NCBI RefSeq assembly: GCF_011801125.1
Contig: NZ_CP046171.1
Span: forward strand, 2,232,001 to 2,296,000
Length of the DNA: 64,000 nt
Direction: 5' to 3'
Source of the DNA: Nocardia brasiliensis
GTDB lineage: Bacteria > Actinomycetota > Actinomycetes > Mycobacteriales > Mycobacteriaceae
A program made the translations under genes and the position numbers. Of the stretch, positions 41,410 to 49,838 are shown piece by piece. Numbering within the stretch: the first letter of the stretch is position 1; every line of letters starts with the position of its first letter. The notes below the pieces were generated by a model. It ran no database searches. It was not told the origin of the DNA and saw nothing but the letters and a program-made list of their open reading frames with translations.

Positions 41410-42141
41410 CTACAGCTGCGGTTCGGCGAAGTGCACCGGCCCTGGCGCGCTGCCGCTTACCGCTTCGATGATGTCGGCGGCCAGCTCCGCGATGCGGATG
41501 TTGTGCCGCTGGGACCGGTCGCGCAACGCCGCGAACGCCGAGTCACGGGTGCAGCGTCGTTCGGCCATGACGATGCCGAGCGCTTGGTCGATGGTGGAGC
41601 GTGACGCGAGTGCCGCGCGCAGCTGTTCGGTCAGCGCGGTCTGCCGGGCGGAATCGATGTCCACAGCGAGCAATACGCCGATGTGCTCGGCGATCAACGC
41701 GGCGTCCTGGCACAGCTGCGTGGTGAACGTGTGCGCCTGATTCGAATACAGGGACAGGGCCCCGAGTGCCGCGCCGGCCGCCGAAACAGGCTGGATATGT
41801 ACCGATTTCACGCCGCGGGCCAGCATGCGGCGTTGGTAGGCGCCCCAGCGGTGCTCCTGTGCCACGTCCGGTATCGAAACCTCTTGCGCCGTAGTCATTG
41901 CCTGCGTGGCCGGGTCGTGGCCGTCGCTGAGCCGCGACTCTTCGAGCACCATCGGATGCGCCTCGGCCGAGCCGCCGACGACGCTTCCTTGCACCTGCGT
42001 GAGCGTGACACCGACCAGTAGGGAGCCGGGCAACATTCGGGCGACGATATCCGCGACGGCACAGGGTGATTCGGCGACATCGCCGCGGGACAGCAGCAGT
42101 GTGGTCAATTCCGACAGGCCGATCGCGAGCGGGTCAGCCAT
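41410..42141 (-). CDS. GAF and ANTAR domain protein (RNA-binding antiterminator)
   Basis: A 243-residue protein. Residues 15-160 form a GAF sensor domain (VADIVARMLPGSLLVGVTLT; GVKSVHIQPVSAAGAALGAL) and residues 175-235 an ANTAR domain (LRAALASRSTIDQALGIVMA, ERRCTRDSAFAALRDRSQRH). ANTAR proteins bind paired RNA hairpins to prevent termination. The ATG is supported by the start of the GAF domain, although the frame is open 330 bases upstream. It lies in a stress-regulator block. Confidence 0.9.
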   Translation of the reverse strand: MADPLAIGLSELTTLLLSRGDVAESPCAVADIVARMLPGSLLVGVTLTQVQGSVVGGSAEAHPMVLEESRLSDGHDPATQAMTTAQEVSIPDVAQEHRWGAYQRRMLARGVKSVHIQPVSAAGAALGALSLYSNQAHTFTTQLCQDAALIAEHIGVLLAVDIDSARQTALTEQLRAALASRSTIDQALGIVMAERRCTRDSAFAALRDRSQRHNIRIAELAADIIEAVSGSAPGPVHFAEPQL

Positions 42142-42439
42142 GCCGGCCCCCGGCGTCCGGTCTGACCGATACTCGTCCGGTCGAGGTGGTCGTGTGGTCC
42201 GCGGGTGTCCGCTCTGTCTGATGCGCCCGCCGCACCCGGGCGGATTCGCGAGAGGTCGTCGAATGAGACCGCACGGGACCAGCCTACGTGGCTGCGTCGA
42301 TCGTGGCGTCAATGGTGGCTGACATGCCCGGTGATGGACCCCGGCCGTGCTGAGCCGACGTCGCGGGCGGGTTCGGCGAGCGCAGCCCCGCTCATCGCGG
42401 TGAACCTCGGGCGTGCGGCAGATCACTGCCAAGAGTGGT

Positions 42440-42464
42440 GTTTGTGTCGGCGCGCAACGGTTAT
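42440..42464 (+). promoter_or_regulatory. SigF-type promoter for the second csbD gene
   Basis: GTTT, 15 bases and GGTTAT, one mismatch from GTTT-n15-GGGTAT, 60 bases before the small CsbD gene. Confidence 0.5.
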
Positions 42465-42523
42465 CCGCCAACCGTCCGGCCGAAAACAGCGGGCCGGTCG
42501 AACCCGACGAAAGGGGTTAGACA

Positions 42524-42697
42524 GTGAGTGCAGCTGACAAGGCCAAGAACAAGGCTGAGGATCTCGCCGGTCAGGCGAAGGAGAAGTTCGGTCAGGCCAC
42601 CGATGACCGCGACCTGGAGAACGAGGGCAAGGGCGATCAGATCAAGTCCAACCTCAAGGACGCGGGCGAGAAGGTCAAGGACGCCTTCCGCAACTAA
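42524..42697 (+). CDS. Small CsbD-family stress protein
   Basis: A 57-residue protein starting with GTG after AAGGGG. It reads MSAADKAKNKAEDLAGQAKE, KFGQATDDRDLENEGKGDQI, KSNLKDAGEKVKDAFRN, the canonical short CsbD form. It is highly charged and without cysteines. A SigF-type promoter lies upstream and the SigF cluster is on the same side, so it should be part of the general stress regulon. It is shorter than many gene-length cut-offs and easily overlooked. Confidence 0.9.
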   Translation: MSAADKAKNKAEDLAGQAKEKFGQATDDRDLENEGKGDQIKSNLKDAGEKVKDAFRN

Positions 42698-42833
42698 CCG
42701 TGCATCGCGTCGAGCGGGCGTGCGCCGTACCGGGCGCCGCCCGTTCGACGTGTTCCTGTGCGCGAACCGATCTCGGCCGCTCTCGTCATCGACGACCGAG
42801 AATGGTGGTGCGCCTAGGGCTTCCCCGCGCGGG

Positions 42834-43253
42834 TCAGTGCTCGATCTTGCGCAGGATCTCGTGCAGGGTGCGCAGGTCGTCCTCGTCCAGCGCGGCGACC
42901 GCGCTCGGCGCGGGGTCGGGGGTGGCGAGTGCCTCGGCCAGGATCGCGCGCCCTGCCGCGGTGAGCGAGACCAGTTTCCGGCGCCGATGGGTGGGGTCCA
43001 CCTCGCGGACCACGAGGCCCCGCTCTTCGAGGTCGTTGACCGCCACCGTGGCGGCGGGGGCGTCGATCGCCGCGGCGTGCGCCAGCTCCTTCACCGTCAG
43101 CGGCGCCGCCTGTAGTCGGCGCAGGACCCGGATTCGACTGAACGGCAAGCCGGTTCGCGCGACGGCCGCGCGCCGCCACGGGTCGCGGCCGTAGAGCACG
43201 AGCCGGGTGAGTTGGGCCCACACCTGGTCGGCGGTGGGGTTGTCATCCGACAT
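42834..43253 (-). CDS. MarR-family transcriptional regulator
   Basis: A 139-residue winged-helix dimer protein: FSRIRVLRRLQAAPLTVKEL, AHAAAIDAPAATVAVNDLEE, RGLVVREVDPTHRRRKLVSL form HTH and wing. The ATG overlaps the end of the MFS gene by 11 bases, so efflux pump and repressor are one unit. It most likely binds the 35-bp palindromic array at the pump's start and releases it on binding a drug or phenolic ligand. Confidence 0.92.
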   Translation of the reverse strand: MSDDNPTADQVWAQLTRLVLYGRDPWRRAAVARTGLPFSRIRVLRRLQAAPLTVKELAHAAAIDAPAATVAVNDLEERGLVVREVDPTHRRRKLVSLTAAGRAILAEALATPDPAPSAVAALDEDDLRTLHEILRKIEH

Positions 43254-44619
43254 GTGCGGGCACTTTCTGCTCGAGCAACGGGGCGACGCGATCGCTGGAC
43301 CGCTTGGCCCACGGCGTATTCGCGACCACGCCGAGTATGGCGACCGCGGCGGTCAGCACCGCGATCACCCACCACAGACCCGCTCCCGTCAGCGCACCGC
43401 AGAGGGCGACGCCGATGCTCACGCCCACTTGGCGGCTCGTCGATGCCACCGAGGCCGCGGCACCGGCCCGGTCCAGCGGCATCCCGCTGACCGCGGTGTT
43501 CGTGATCGGCGCGTTCACCATGCCGAACCCGACACCGAAGATCGCGAACATCCCCACGAGCGCCCAGACCGGAGTGTCCGGGGTGAGCGTGCTGAGCAGG
43601 ACGGCGGCGGCGGTCATCATCACTCCGGCCACGAGCAGAGAGGGCCGGGTGCCGTGCTTGCCGACCAGCCGGCCCGACAGCGGCGAGAAGATCACCATCG
43701 CGATCGCCATGGCCAGGTACAGCAGCCCGGTGTCCACGGCCGAATAGTGCCGGACCGTCTGCAGATACAGCGAACAGGTGAACAGGAACGCGCCGAGGGT
43801 GGCGAAGCTGCAGATGGCGATGATCGTCGCCGCCGAGAACGGCACGCTGCGGAAGAAGCGCAGGTCGATGAACGGGTCGGCGCGCCGCGACTCGTAATAG
43901 ACAAACGCCGCCAGCGCACCGACCGCGATCACGAAGATCCACGGCTGCCGTTCGATCAGGCCGAACACCGTGGCGAAGAGGAATACGACGGCGAGCAGCT
44001 GGCCGATCGGGTCGATCCCGCGCACCGTCGCCGACTTGGACTCCGGCACGAACACAGTGGTGAGCACAAGGGCGAGCGCGCAAACCGGCAGGTTGATCCA
44101 GAACACCGACTGCCAGCCGAGGGAATCGATCAGCACGCCACCGACGGTGGGCCCCAACGCCATCGAGATGCCGACGACCGCGCCCCACACGCCGATCGCC
44201 CGCGCCCGTTCCACCCGCCCGGTGAACACCGTGGTGATGATCGACATCGCCACCGGGTTGAGCATCGAACCGCCGAGCGCTTGCAGGAAGCGCGCCCCGA
44301 TCAACACCTCGATGGTCGGCGCGAGGCTGCACAGCAGCGAGCCGAGGGCGAAGGTGGTCAGGCCGATGCGGAACACCCTGCGGCGGCCGAACCGGTCGGC
44401 CGCGGCGCCCGCGAGCATCAGGAAGCTGGCGAGGGTGAGGGTGTAGGCGTCGACGATCCATTGCAGCCGCGACAGCGGCGCGTGCAGATCGACCTGGATG
44501 GTCGGGATCGCGACGTTCACGATGGTCGCGTCCATCGACACGATGAGCAGGCTCAGGCAGCAGGTCGCCAGCACGATTGCTTTGCGGCGGGCGGAGAGCC
44601 TCTCGACAGTTGTAGGCAC
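43243..44619 (-). CDS. MFS efflux transporter, DHA2 (14-TM) type
   Basis: A 458-residue multidrug exporter with about 14 hydrophobic helices. Family motifs: LDATIVNVAIP-like SMDATIVNVAIPTIQ in TM1, GRRRVFRIGLTTFALGSLLC after TM2, and motif C-like GPTVGGVLIDSLGWQSVF in TM5. It probably exports drugs or toxic metabolites by proton antiport. The GTG start lies inside a large palindrome, suggesting a leaderless or nearly leaderless mRNA. It is followed by its MarR regulator. Confidence 0.92.
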   Translation of the reverse strand: MPTTVERLSARRKAIVLATCCLSLLIVSMDATIVNVAIPTIQVDLHAPLSRLQWIVDAYTLTLASFLMLAGAAADRFGRRRVFRIGLTTFALGSLLCSLAPTIEVLIGARFLQALGGSMLNPVAMSIITTVFTGRVERARAIGVWGAVVGISMALGPTVGGVLIDSLGWQSVFWINLPVCALALVLTTVFVPESKSATVRGIDPIGQLLAVVFLFATVFGLIERQPWIFVIAVGALAAFVYYESRRADPFIDLRFFRSVPFSAATIIAICSFATLGAFLFTCSLYLQTVRHYSAVDTGLLYLAMAIAMVIFSPLSGRLVGKHGTRPSLLVAGVMMTAAAVLLSTLTPDTPVWALVGMFAIFGVGFGMVNAPITNTAVSGMPLDRAGAAASVASTSRQVGVSIGVALCGALTGAGLWWVIAVLTAAVAILGVVANTPWAKRSSDRVAPLLEQKVPAHVG

Positions 44620-44642
44620 ACAATTATTGTGTTCTTACAACT
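44608..44642. promoter_or_regulatory. Two-tier 35-bp palindrome, MarR operator
   Basis: An inner palindrome ACACAAT-T-ATTGTGT (44618-44632) and an outer pair AGTTGTA (44608-44614) and TACAACT (44636-44642) share the same centre at 44625. All arms are perfect. It covers the start codon of the MFS gene, so a bound MarR dimer pair would block the promoter. Confidence 0.75.
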
Positions 44643-44715
44643 ATTCCATTTGCAAGAGCTGTGATCCGGGTCGCACCGGGTCGGTCTGTCGCCGCCGGGT
44701 TGGCATCCTGTATGG

Positions 44716-45258
44716 GTGATCGACCAATCGGAAGCGCTGTTCCTCGGCGGCCGCTCAGGCGTCGGTAAGAGCCGGGTCGGGCTCGCGGTGCACGCGGCGC
44801 TGGCCGCGGCGCAGGTGCGGCACGCGCTGATCGAAGGGGACACCCTCGATCTGGCATATCCACCCACCTGGGAGCACGGCCTCGCCGAGCAGAACCTGGC
44901 GGCGATGTGGGGCAACTACCGCGCCCTCGGCTACCGGCGGTTGATCTACACCAACACCGCGAGCGTGTTTCCCGAGGTCATCGCGGAGCTCACCGCGGCG
45001 ATGGGGGATACGCCGACGGTCACGGCGGTGCTGCTGACCTGTGACGACCAGACCGCCTCGGCGCGGCTCGCGTTGCGCGAGAACGGTATCGGTCTGCGAC
45101 GACATATCGAGCGCAGCATCGCGACCGCGCGGGAACTGGACGACGCGGTGCCGAGTTGGGTGCGGGTGGTCGACACCACCGACCGCGGCCCGGAGGCGAT
45201 CGCCGCGGAGGTGCTCGCGCTCACCGGCTGGCAGACCGATCCCTCCGTACTCGCCTGA
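44716..45258 (+). CDS. P-loop ATPase/kinase-like protein
   Basis: A 180-residue P-loop NTPase: Walker A GGRSGVGKS at residues 11-19, a kinase-like ALIEGDTLDLAY near 37, and RRLIYTNTASVFPEVIAELT near 73. The overall form recalls adenylylsulfate- or shikimate-kinase-like small-molecule kinases. No substrate motif is recognised. It starts with GTG and ends 57 bases before the TerD-vWA gene on the same strand, so joint transcription is possible. Confidence 0.7.
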   Translation: MIDQSEALFLGGRSGVGKSRVGLAVHAALAAAQVRHALIEGDTLDLAYPPTWEHGLAEQNLAAMWGNYRALGYRRLIYTNTASVFPEVIAELTAAMGDTPTVTAVLLTCDDQTASARLALRENGIGLRRHIERSIATARELDDAVPSWVRVVDTTDRGPEAIAAEVLALTGWQTDPSVLA

Positions 45259-45315
45259 GCGGCCCGCGGCGCTGTCATACTCGGGCGACGATTCGGTTCG
45301 TGGTAAGGAGTCTCG

Positions 45316-46560
45316 GTGGGTGTTGCACTTGTCAAGGGGCAGAACGGAGTACTGACCGAGCCTCGGGTGGTGTTGTCGGTGCGTACCGAGGCGGACATCG
45401 ATGTGTCGGCCTTGCTGGTGACCGAGGCCGGTGTCGTGCGCTCCGACGCCGATTTCGTCTTCTTCAACCAGCCGAGCGGTCCCGGTGTGCGGCTGCGCAC
45501 CGAAGCCGGTGCCGAGCTGGAGATTTCGCCCGCCGCGGTGCCCGCCGAGATCGCGCAGGTGCGCGCGGTCCTGACCCTCGCGGACCCGGCCACGACGTTC
45601 GGGCAGTTCGCCGCGCCGGTGGCGACGCTGGCCGACGGTGCGGGAAACCCGTTGTACGAGTATCGGATCGAGGGTTTGGCGAGCGAATCGGTGGTGATCG
45701 CGCTGGAGCTGTACCGGCGCGCGTCGGCGTGGAAGGTACGGGCCGTTGGCCAGGGGTACGCGGGCGGCTTCGCGGCGCTGGTCACCGATCACGGTGTGCG
45801 CGTGGACGATGCGCCTGCCCCGCCGCCGCAACAGGTGCGCACGGTGCCCGGCGAGGCGGCGCTGTCGTTCGAGAAGCGCGAGAAGCTCGATCTGCGCAAG
45901 CGCGCCGTCGCGAAGGTGCTGATCGACAAGGACGCCTTCGGGATTCGCGCCCGGGTGGTGCTGGTGCTCGACAAGACCGGCAGCATGGTCGCGCAATACC
46001 GCGAACACGTGGTGCATCGAGTCGTGCAGCGCATGGTGCCGATCGCGACCCAGCTCGACGACAACGGCAGACTGGAGGCCTATCTGTACGCGCGCTCGTT
46101 CGCCAAGCTGCCCGACATCACCGTCGAGCACAGCGACGAATGGGCGCAGACCTACCTGCACCTGCGCGGAAACCACGGCGACATCGATTACGACCGGATC
46201 GGCGGGCGCAACGACGAACTTCCGATCATGCGCGACATCCTGTCCTCGGTGCGTCCCGGCGACGGGCCCACCCTGGTTCTGTTCTTCACCGATGGCGGCT
46301 TCGCGAACAAGCGTGAGATCAGCGCGCTCATGCGCGAAGCGGCACGGCTGCCCGTGTTCTGGCAGTTCATCGGATTGGGCATGGCGAACTACGGACTGCT
46401 CCGCACGCTCGACGAGCTGACCGGCCGATTGGTCGACAACGCGGGCTTTTTCGCCCTCGACGACATCGATCGCGTCGACGACGGTGAGCTGTACACCCGC
46501 CTGCTCGGCGAATTCCCGGACTGGCTACGCGCCGCCCGCGCCGTCGGCGTGCTGCCCTGA
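45316..46560 (+). CDS. TerD-vWA (TerF-like) protein
   Basis: A 414-residue two-domain protein. Residues 1-165 are a TerD domain (ADIDVSALLVTEAGVVRSDA, DFVFFNQPSGPGVRL; ELYRRASAWKVRAVGQGYAG) with the acidic residues that bind calcium. Residues 210-405 are a von Willebrand A domain whose MIDAS motif is D219-K-T-G-S223, with Thr at the usual second position, and a later FFTDGGF. TerF-type proteins belong to Ter stress/defence systems. GTG start behind AAGGAG. A second TerD protein is at 53.6 kb. Confidence 0.9.
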   Translation: MGVALVKGQNGVLTEPRVVLSVRTEADIDVSALLVTEAGVVRSDADFVFFNQPSGPGVRLRTEAGAELEISPAAVPAEIAQVRAVLTLADPATTFGQFAAPVATLADGAGNPLYEYRIEGLASESVVIALELYRRASAWKVRAVGQGYAGGFAALVTDHGVRVDDAPAPPPQQVRTVPGEAALSFEKREKLDLRKRAVAKVLIDKDAFGIRARVVLVLDKTGSMVAQYREHVVHRVVQRMVPIATQLDDNGRLEAYLYARSFAKLPDITVEHSDEWAQTYLHLRGNHGDIDYDRIGGRNDELPIMRDILSSVRPGDGPTLVLFFTDGGFANKREISALMREAARLPVFWQFIGLGMANYGLLRTLDELTGRLVDNAGFFALDDIDRVDDGELYTRLLGEFPDWLRAARAVGVLP

Positions 46561-46584
46561 GACTTGCGCAGCGCCCGATCGTGC

Positions 46585-46615
46585 TCGGGCGCCGGGGACT
46601 CGCCCCGGCGCCCGA
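46585..46615. terminator. Strong bidirectional hairpin
   Basis: TCGGGCGCCGGGG and CCCCGGCGCCCGA form a perfect 13-bp stem with loop ACTCG, between the convergent terD-vWA and padR genes. No U-tract, which is usual for this GC-rich genome. Confidence 0.65.
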
Positions 46616-46659
46616 CCATTATCAGCGCCTAGGGGACTCGGCCGGCGCCCGAAATCTGC

Positions 46660-47181
46660 TCAGTGCCTGGGGATCTGCGCATCGGCCCAGCGAGCCCACT
46701 CCTCGTTCATCGCATGGAACCGCTTACCCCATTCCAAAGCGATCCGGCCGTAGCGGACGAATTCGTCATCGTCGGCCCAGTTGATCGCTTCCTCCAACGC
46801 GCGCAGCGCCGCGTGCGATTCGGCGGCTCGCGTGGCGATGTCGCTCAGATAGGCGGCGGCCTGGGCCGGTTCGAGCACGCCGAGGAAGAACACGCGCAAC
46901 GTTGTCTCGTTGCGCGCCAGCTGTTTCGGCTTCGTCTCGGTGAGCCAGTGCCGTAGCTCGGTGAGGCCGGGTTCGGTGATCGTGTATTCCTTGCGGCCGC
47001 GCGGGCCCTCGTCCGAGACCGAGATCAGTCCGGCGTCGGCGAGCGTGGCGAGCTCGGTGTAGATCTGGCTCTGGGTTGCCGTCCAGACATTGGCCAGCGA
47101 CGCCTTGAAGCGCTGGATCAGGTCGTATCCGCTGGCTGGGCGGTCGGCGAGCAGCCCGAGCACGGCGAAGCGGAGGCTCAT
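46660..47181 (-). CDS. PadR-family transcriptional regulator
   Basis: A 173-residue PadR protein: LRFAVLGLLADRPASGYDLI opens the winged helix, QSQIYTELATLADAGLISVS is the recognition region, and GRKEYTITEPGLTELRHWL the wing. The C-terminal four-helix region is the vir_act_alpha type. The ATG at MSLRFAVLG was chosen over a longer frame. It is divergent from the carotenoid oxygenase with palindromes between them, hence a probable repressor of that gene and itself. Confidence 0.9.
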   Translation of the reverse strand: MSLRFAVLGLLADRPASGYDLIQRFKASLANVWTATQSQIYTELATLADAGLISVSDEGPRGRKEYTITEPGLTELRHWLTETKPKQLARNETTLRVFFLGVLEPAQAAAYLSDIATRAAESHAALRALEEAINWADDDEFVRYGRIALEWGKRFHAMNEEWARWADAQIPRH

Positions 47182-47203
47182 GCGGCTCACTCTACTTCCA
47201 CTC

Positions 47204-47245
47204 TTGACAGGTCGATTTCTCAAACTCTAGTTTCGACATGTCTAA
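47204..47245. promoter_or_regulatory. Nested palindromes, PadR operator region
   Basis: GACAGGTCGA (47206-47215) and TCGACATGTC (47233-47242) are near-perfect inverted arms around AAACT-ct-AGTTT (47222-47233). They overlap a TTGACA -35 box (47204-47209) between the divergent padR and carotenoid oxygenase genes. Confidence 0.55.
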
Positions 47246-47296
47246 ATAGGAATATCGTGGTGACGTCCTGTCCTTCGCTCAGATCGGTTGTTCCGC

Positions 47297-48601
47297 ATGA
47301 CTACTCCCGCTCCGCATCTCGTCGGCAACTACGCCCCGGTCACCGAGGAGTTGACCGCTCATGACCTTCCGGTGACCGGGCAGATTCCGCCCGAACTCAC
47401 CGGCTGGTACCTGCGCAACGGTCCCAATCCGCACGCCGCCGCCTCCCGGCACTGGTTCGTCGGCGACGGCATGGTGCACGGCATCCGCATCGAAGGCGGA
47501 CGTGCCGTCTCGTACCGCAATCGCTGGGTGCGCACCAAGACGTTCACCGACGGCGCCCGGGTGTTCGACGACGCGGGCAACCGGGATCTGGCCGCGGGTG
47601 TGGCCAATACCCACGTCATCAGGCACGCGGGCCGCACGTTGGCGTTGGTCGAATCGTCCTATCCGTACGAGTTGACCTGCGAGCTGGATACGGTCGGCCC
47701 CTATGATTTCGACGGCGCGCTGCGCACGCCGATGACCGCGCACCCCAAGACCTGCCCCGTCACCGGTGAGCTGCACTTTTTCGGATACGAACTGCTCGAC
47801 GAGCCCTATCTCACCTACCACCGCGCCGATGCCGGCGGCACGCTGCTGCTCAGCAGGCCCATCGAGGTGCCGGCCCCGACCATGCAGCACGACTTCAACC
47901 TCACCGCCCAGCATGTCGTATTCATGGATCTACCTGTGGTTTTCGACCTGCCCACCGCGCTGGCCGGCGAGGGGATGCCGTTCCGCTGGAGCGACAGCTA
48001 TGCGGCTCGTCTCGGCGTGCTGCGCCGCGACGATCCGCACGGCGCGGTGCGCTGGTTCGCCATCGACCCGTGCTATGTGTTCCACACGCTCAACGCGCAC
48101 GACGAGCCGGGGCGGATCGTGCTGTACGTGATGCGCTATCCGCAGCTGTGGCAGCGCGACTCGCACGGCTTCGACAAGTCCACCCTGTGGCGCTGGACCA
48201 TTGATCTGGTCGCGGGCACCGTGGCCGAAGAACAGCTCGACGATCGCAGCGCGGAATTCCCGCGGCTCGACGATCGGCAGCTCGGCCTGGACGCGCGCTT
48301 CGGGCACGTGGCGGCCGCCGGTAACGCGGGTGCGCTGATCCGCTACGACCTGCGCACCGGCAACCAGGCCGCGCACGAGTTCGGGCCGGGTCGGATACCG
48401 GCGGAAGCGGTTTTCGCGCCCGCCGACGAACGCCCCGGCGGCGCCGGTTATCTCATGTCTTTTGTCTATAACGCCACGTCGGATCGCAGCGACCTGGTCA
48501 TTCTCGATGCCGACGACCTCGCTGCGGCCCCGGTGGCCACTGTGCACCTGCCGCAACGTGTTCCGTTCGGTTTCCACGGCAGCTGGCTTCCGGACGCGTA
48601 A
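47297..48601 (+). CDS. Carotenoid cleavage oxygenase family protein
   Basis: A 434-residue RPE65/CCO-fold enzyme. The four iron-binding histidines are expected in segments that are all present: MTAHPKTCPVTGELHFFGYE near residue 150, MQHDFNLTAQHVVFMDLPVV near 200, FHTLNAHDEPGRI near 265 and FHGSWLPD at the C-terminus. It cleaves a double bond of a carotenoid or a stilbene-type phenylpropanoid with O2. PadR regulators often respond to phenolics, so a lignin-like aromatic substrate is also possible. The ATG was preferred to a TTG nine bases upstream. Confidence 0.92.
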   Translation: MTTPAPHLVGNYAPVTEELTAHDLPVTGQIPPELTGWYLRNGPNPHAAASRHWFVGDGMVHGIRIEGGRAVSYRNRWVRTKTFTDGARVFDDAGNRDLAAGVANTHVIRHAGRTLALVESSYPYELTCELDTVGPYDFDGALRTPMTAHPKTCPVTGELHFFGYELLDEPYLTYHRADAGGTLLLSRPIEVPAPTMQHDFNLTAQHVVFMDLPVVFDLPTALAGEGMPFRWSDSYAARLGVLRRDDPHGAVRWFAIDPCYVFHTLNAHDEPGRIVLYVMRYPQLWQRDSHGFDKSTLWRWTIDLVAGTVAEEQLDDRSAEFPRLDDRQLGLDARFGHVAAAGNAGALIRYDLRTGNQAAHEFGPGRIPAEAVFAPADERPGGAGYLMSFVYNATSDRSDLVILDADDLAAAPVATVHLPQRVPFGFHGSWLPDA

Positions 48602-48633
48602 CGGCGCGACGGACCAGGACTCAGGAGCGGCGA

Positions 48634-48912
48634 TCAGCCGATGACGGCGTTCATGATGGTGCCCGCGCTGGTCGCGACGACACCGCCGATCATGGCGCCC
48701 GCCACCATCTTCGGCGATTCCAGGCCGCCGCCGGTCCATTTCTCCCAGGCGAACCGGCCGCCCGCGTAGATGATGGCCACGATGCCGGCCAGTAGCACGA
48801 ACCAGGTGAAGTAGCGAACCAGTTGGAGGATCTTGTCGGAGACCGGCGGAGCTTCGGGGCTGGGATTGCCGATCTGCGCGAGCAGGGTGTCGTAAGCGGC
48901 GGCCAGGATCAT
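48634..48912 (-). CDS. TrbC/VirB2-like small membrane protein (copy 1)
   Basis: A 92-residue protein with two hydrophobic helices (TWFVLLAGIVAIIYAGGRFA; MVAGAMIGGVVATSAGTIMN) joined by a short positively charged loop. This hairpin layout is that of VirB2/TrbC pilins of type IV secretion, although no signal peptide is seen. It is clearly a paralog of the protein encoded at 49337-49633 (shared NPxPEAPPxSDKILQxVRYxTW). No other T4SS genes are visible, so its role is unknown. Confidence 0.72.
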   Translation of the reverse strand: MILAAAYDTLLAQIGNPSPEAPPVSDKILQLVRYFTWFVLLAGIVAIIYAGGRFAWEKWTGGGLESPKMVAGAMIGGVVATSAGTIMNAVIG

Positions 48913-49336
48913 CGTCGTCAGCTCATTCTGGGTTCGGGACAGGGCAGGAAAGTCGCTGCCTGTGATGGTATCGGTTTGTTCGCTGCGATGCGGCTTTCCG
49001 TTCGTGCCGATGCGAGTCGGCGCCGCAAGGAAGTTCGGTGTCCTGCGCACCTTGCCGGGGTTGCCGATGGCCGGGATGATGGAGGGGCGCGGTGACCGGG
49101 TAGCCCGATGACCGCGCGCCGCCGGCGCCGCCGACGGGTTGCTACTACCGCTTGGGGGAGACTGCGCGGAACACGGCGTGCGACTCGGCGCGAGGCGTGT
49201 GCACTGTTGCCTACCGGGTACCCACGGGAGTGTCGATGAGCCCGTATCCTCGTCTGAGATCGAATTCATCGGCGGTTTAACAGCTTTCGTGTGGCGGTTC
49301 GGCGGCGACACGGTTGTAGTGGAGCGTAGGGAGTAG
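48913..49336. other. Divergent intergenic region between the two VirB2-like genes
   Basis: About 420 bases with no supported gene. Both promoters must lie here. No strong palindrome or SigF-type box was found, and open frames on both strands look spurious. Confidence 0.4.
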
Positions 49337-49633
49337 ATGGTGAGCATCATTCTGGCGTCGGTCGGCGATACCCTCACGACACTGGCGCAGGTCGGAAACC
49401 CCACGCCGGAGGCGCCGCCGCTGTCGGACAAGATCCTGCAGATGGTTCGTTACCTGACCTGGTTCGCGCTGCTGTCGGGCATCCTCGCGATCGTCTTCGC
49501 GGGCGGCAAGTTCGCGTGGGAGAAGTGGCAGGGCGGCGCGTTGCAGTCGCCGAAGATGATCGCGGGCGCCATGGTCGGCGGTGTCGTGGCGACAAGCGCG
49601 GGCACCATCATGAACGCGGTGCTCGGCACCTGA
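49337..49633 (+). CDS. TrbC/VirB2-like small membrane protein (copy 2)
   Basis: A 98-residue paralog of the 48634-48912 product, with the same order: Gly/Pro-rich NPTPEAPPLSDKILQMVRYL, first helix TWFALLSGILAIVFAGGKFA, loop EKWQGGALQSPK, second helix MIAGAMVGGVVATSAGTIMN. AGGGAG precedes the ATG. The two copies are divergently transcribed and differ at many conservative positions, pointing to an old duplication with inversion. Confidence 0.74.
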   Translation: MVSIILASVGDTLTTLAQVGNPTPEAPPLSDKILQMVRYLTWFALLSGILAIVFAGGKFAWEKWQGGALQSPKMIAGAMVGGVVATSAGTIMNAVLGT

Positions 49634-49838
49634 GCCGTCTCGGCGATCGGTGGGCAACCGCGCGGATCGCCGTGTCGGCGCGTGTGGTCCGCGATGTGCT
49701 CGTCAGATGCGGTTCGATCGCTGTGTCGGCTGACTCCGGCCCCGGTATCTCCGCTGGTCGGGAGCATGGGCTAACGCTTGGCTATACTTCGTGGCGCGTG
49801 TGTGGCCATGTCCGATCGGATCGGAAGCGGGAGCACCC

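Noticed and set aside
43097..44623. 508-codon frame overlapping the MFS and MarR genes
   Set aside because: It is an alternate frame of the MFS gene on the same strand; the MFS frame has 14 membrane helices and family motifs, this one has none.
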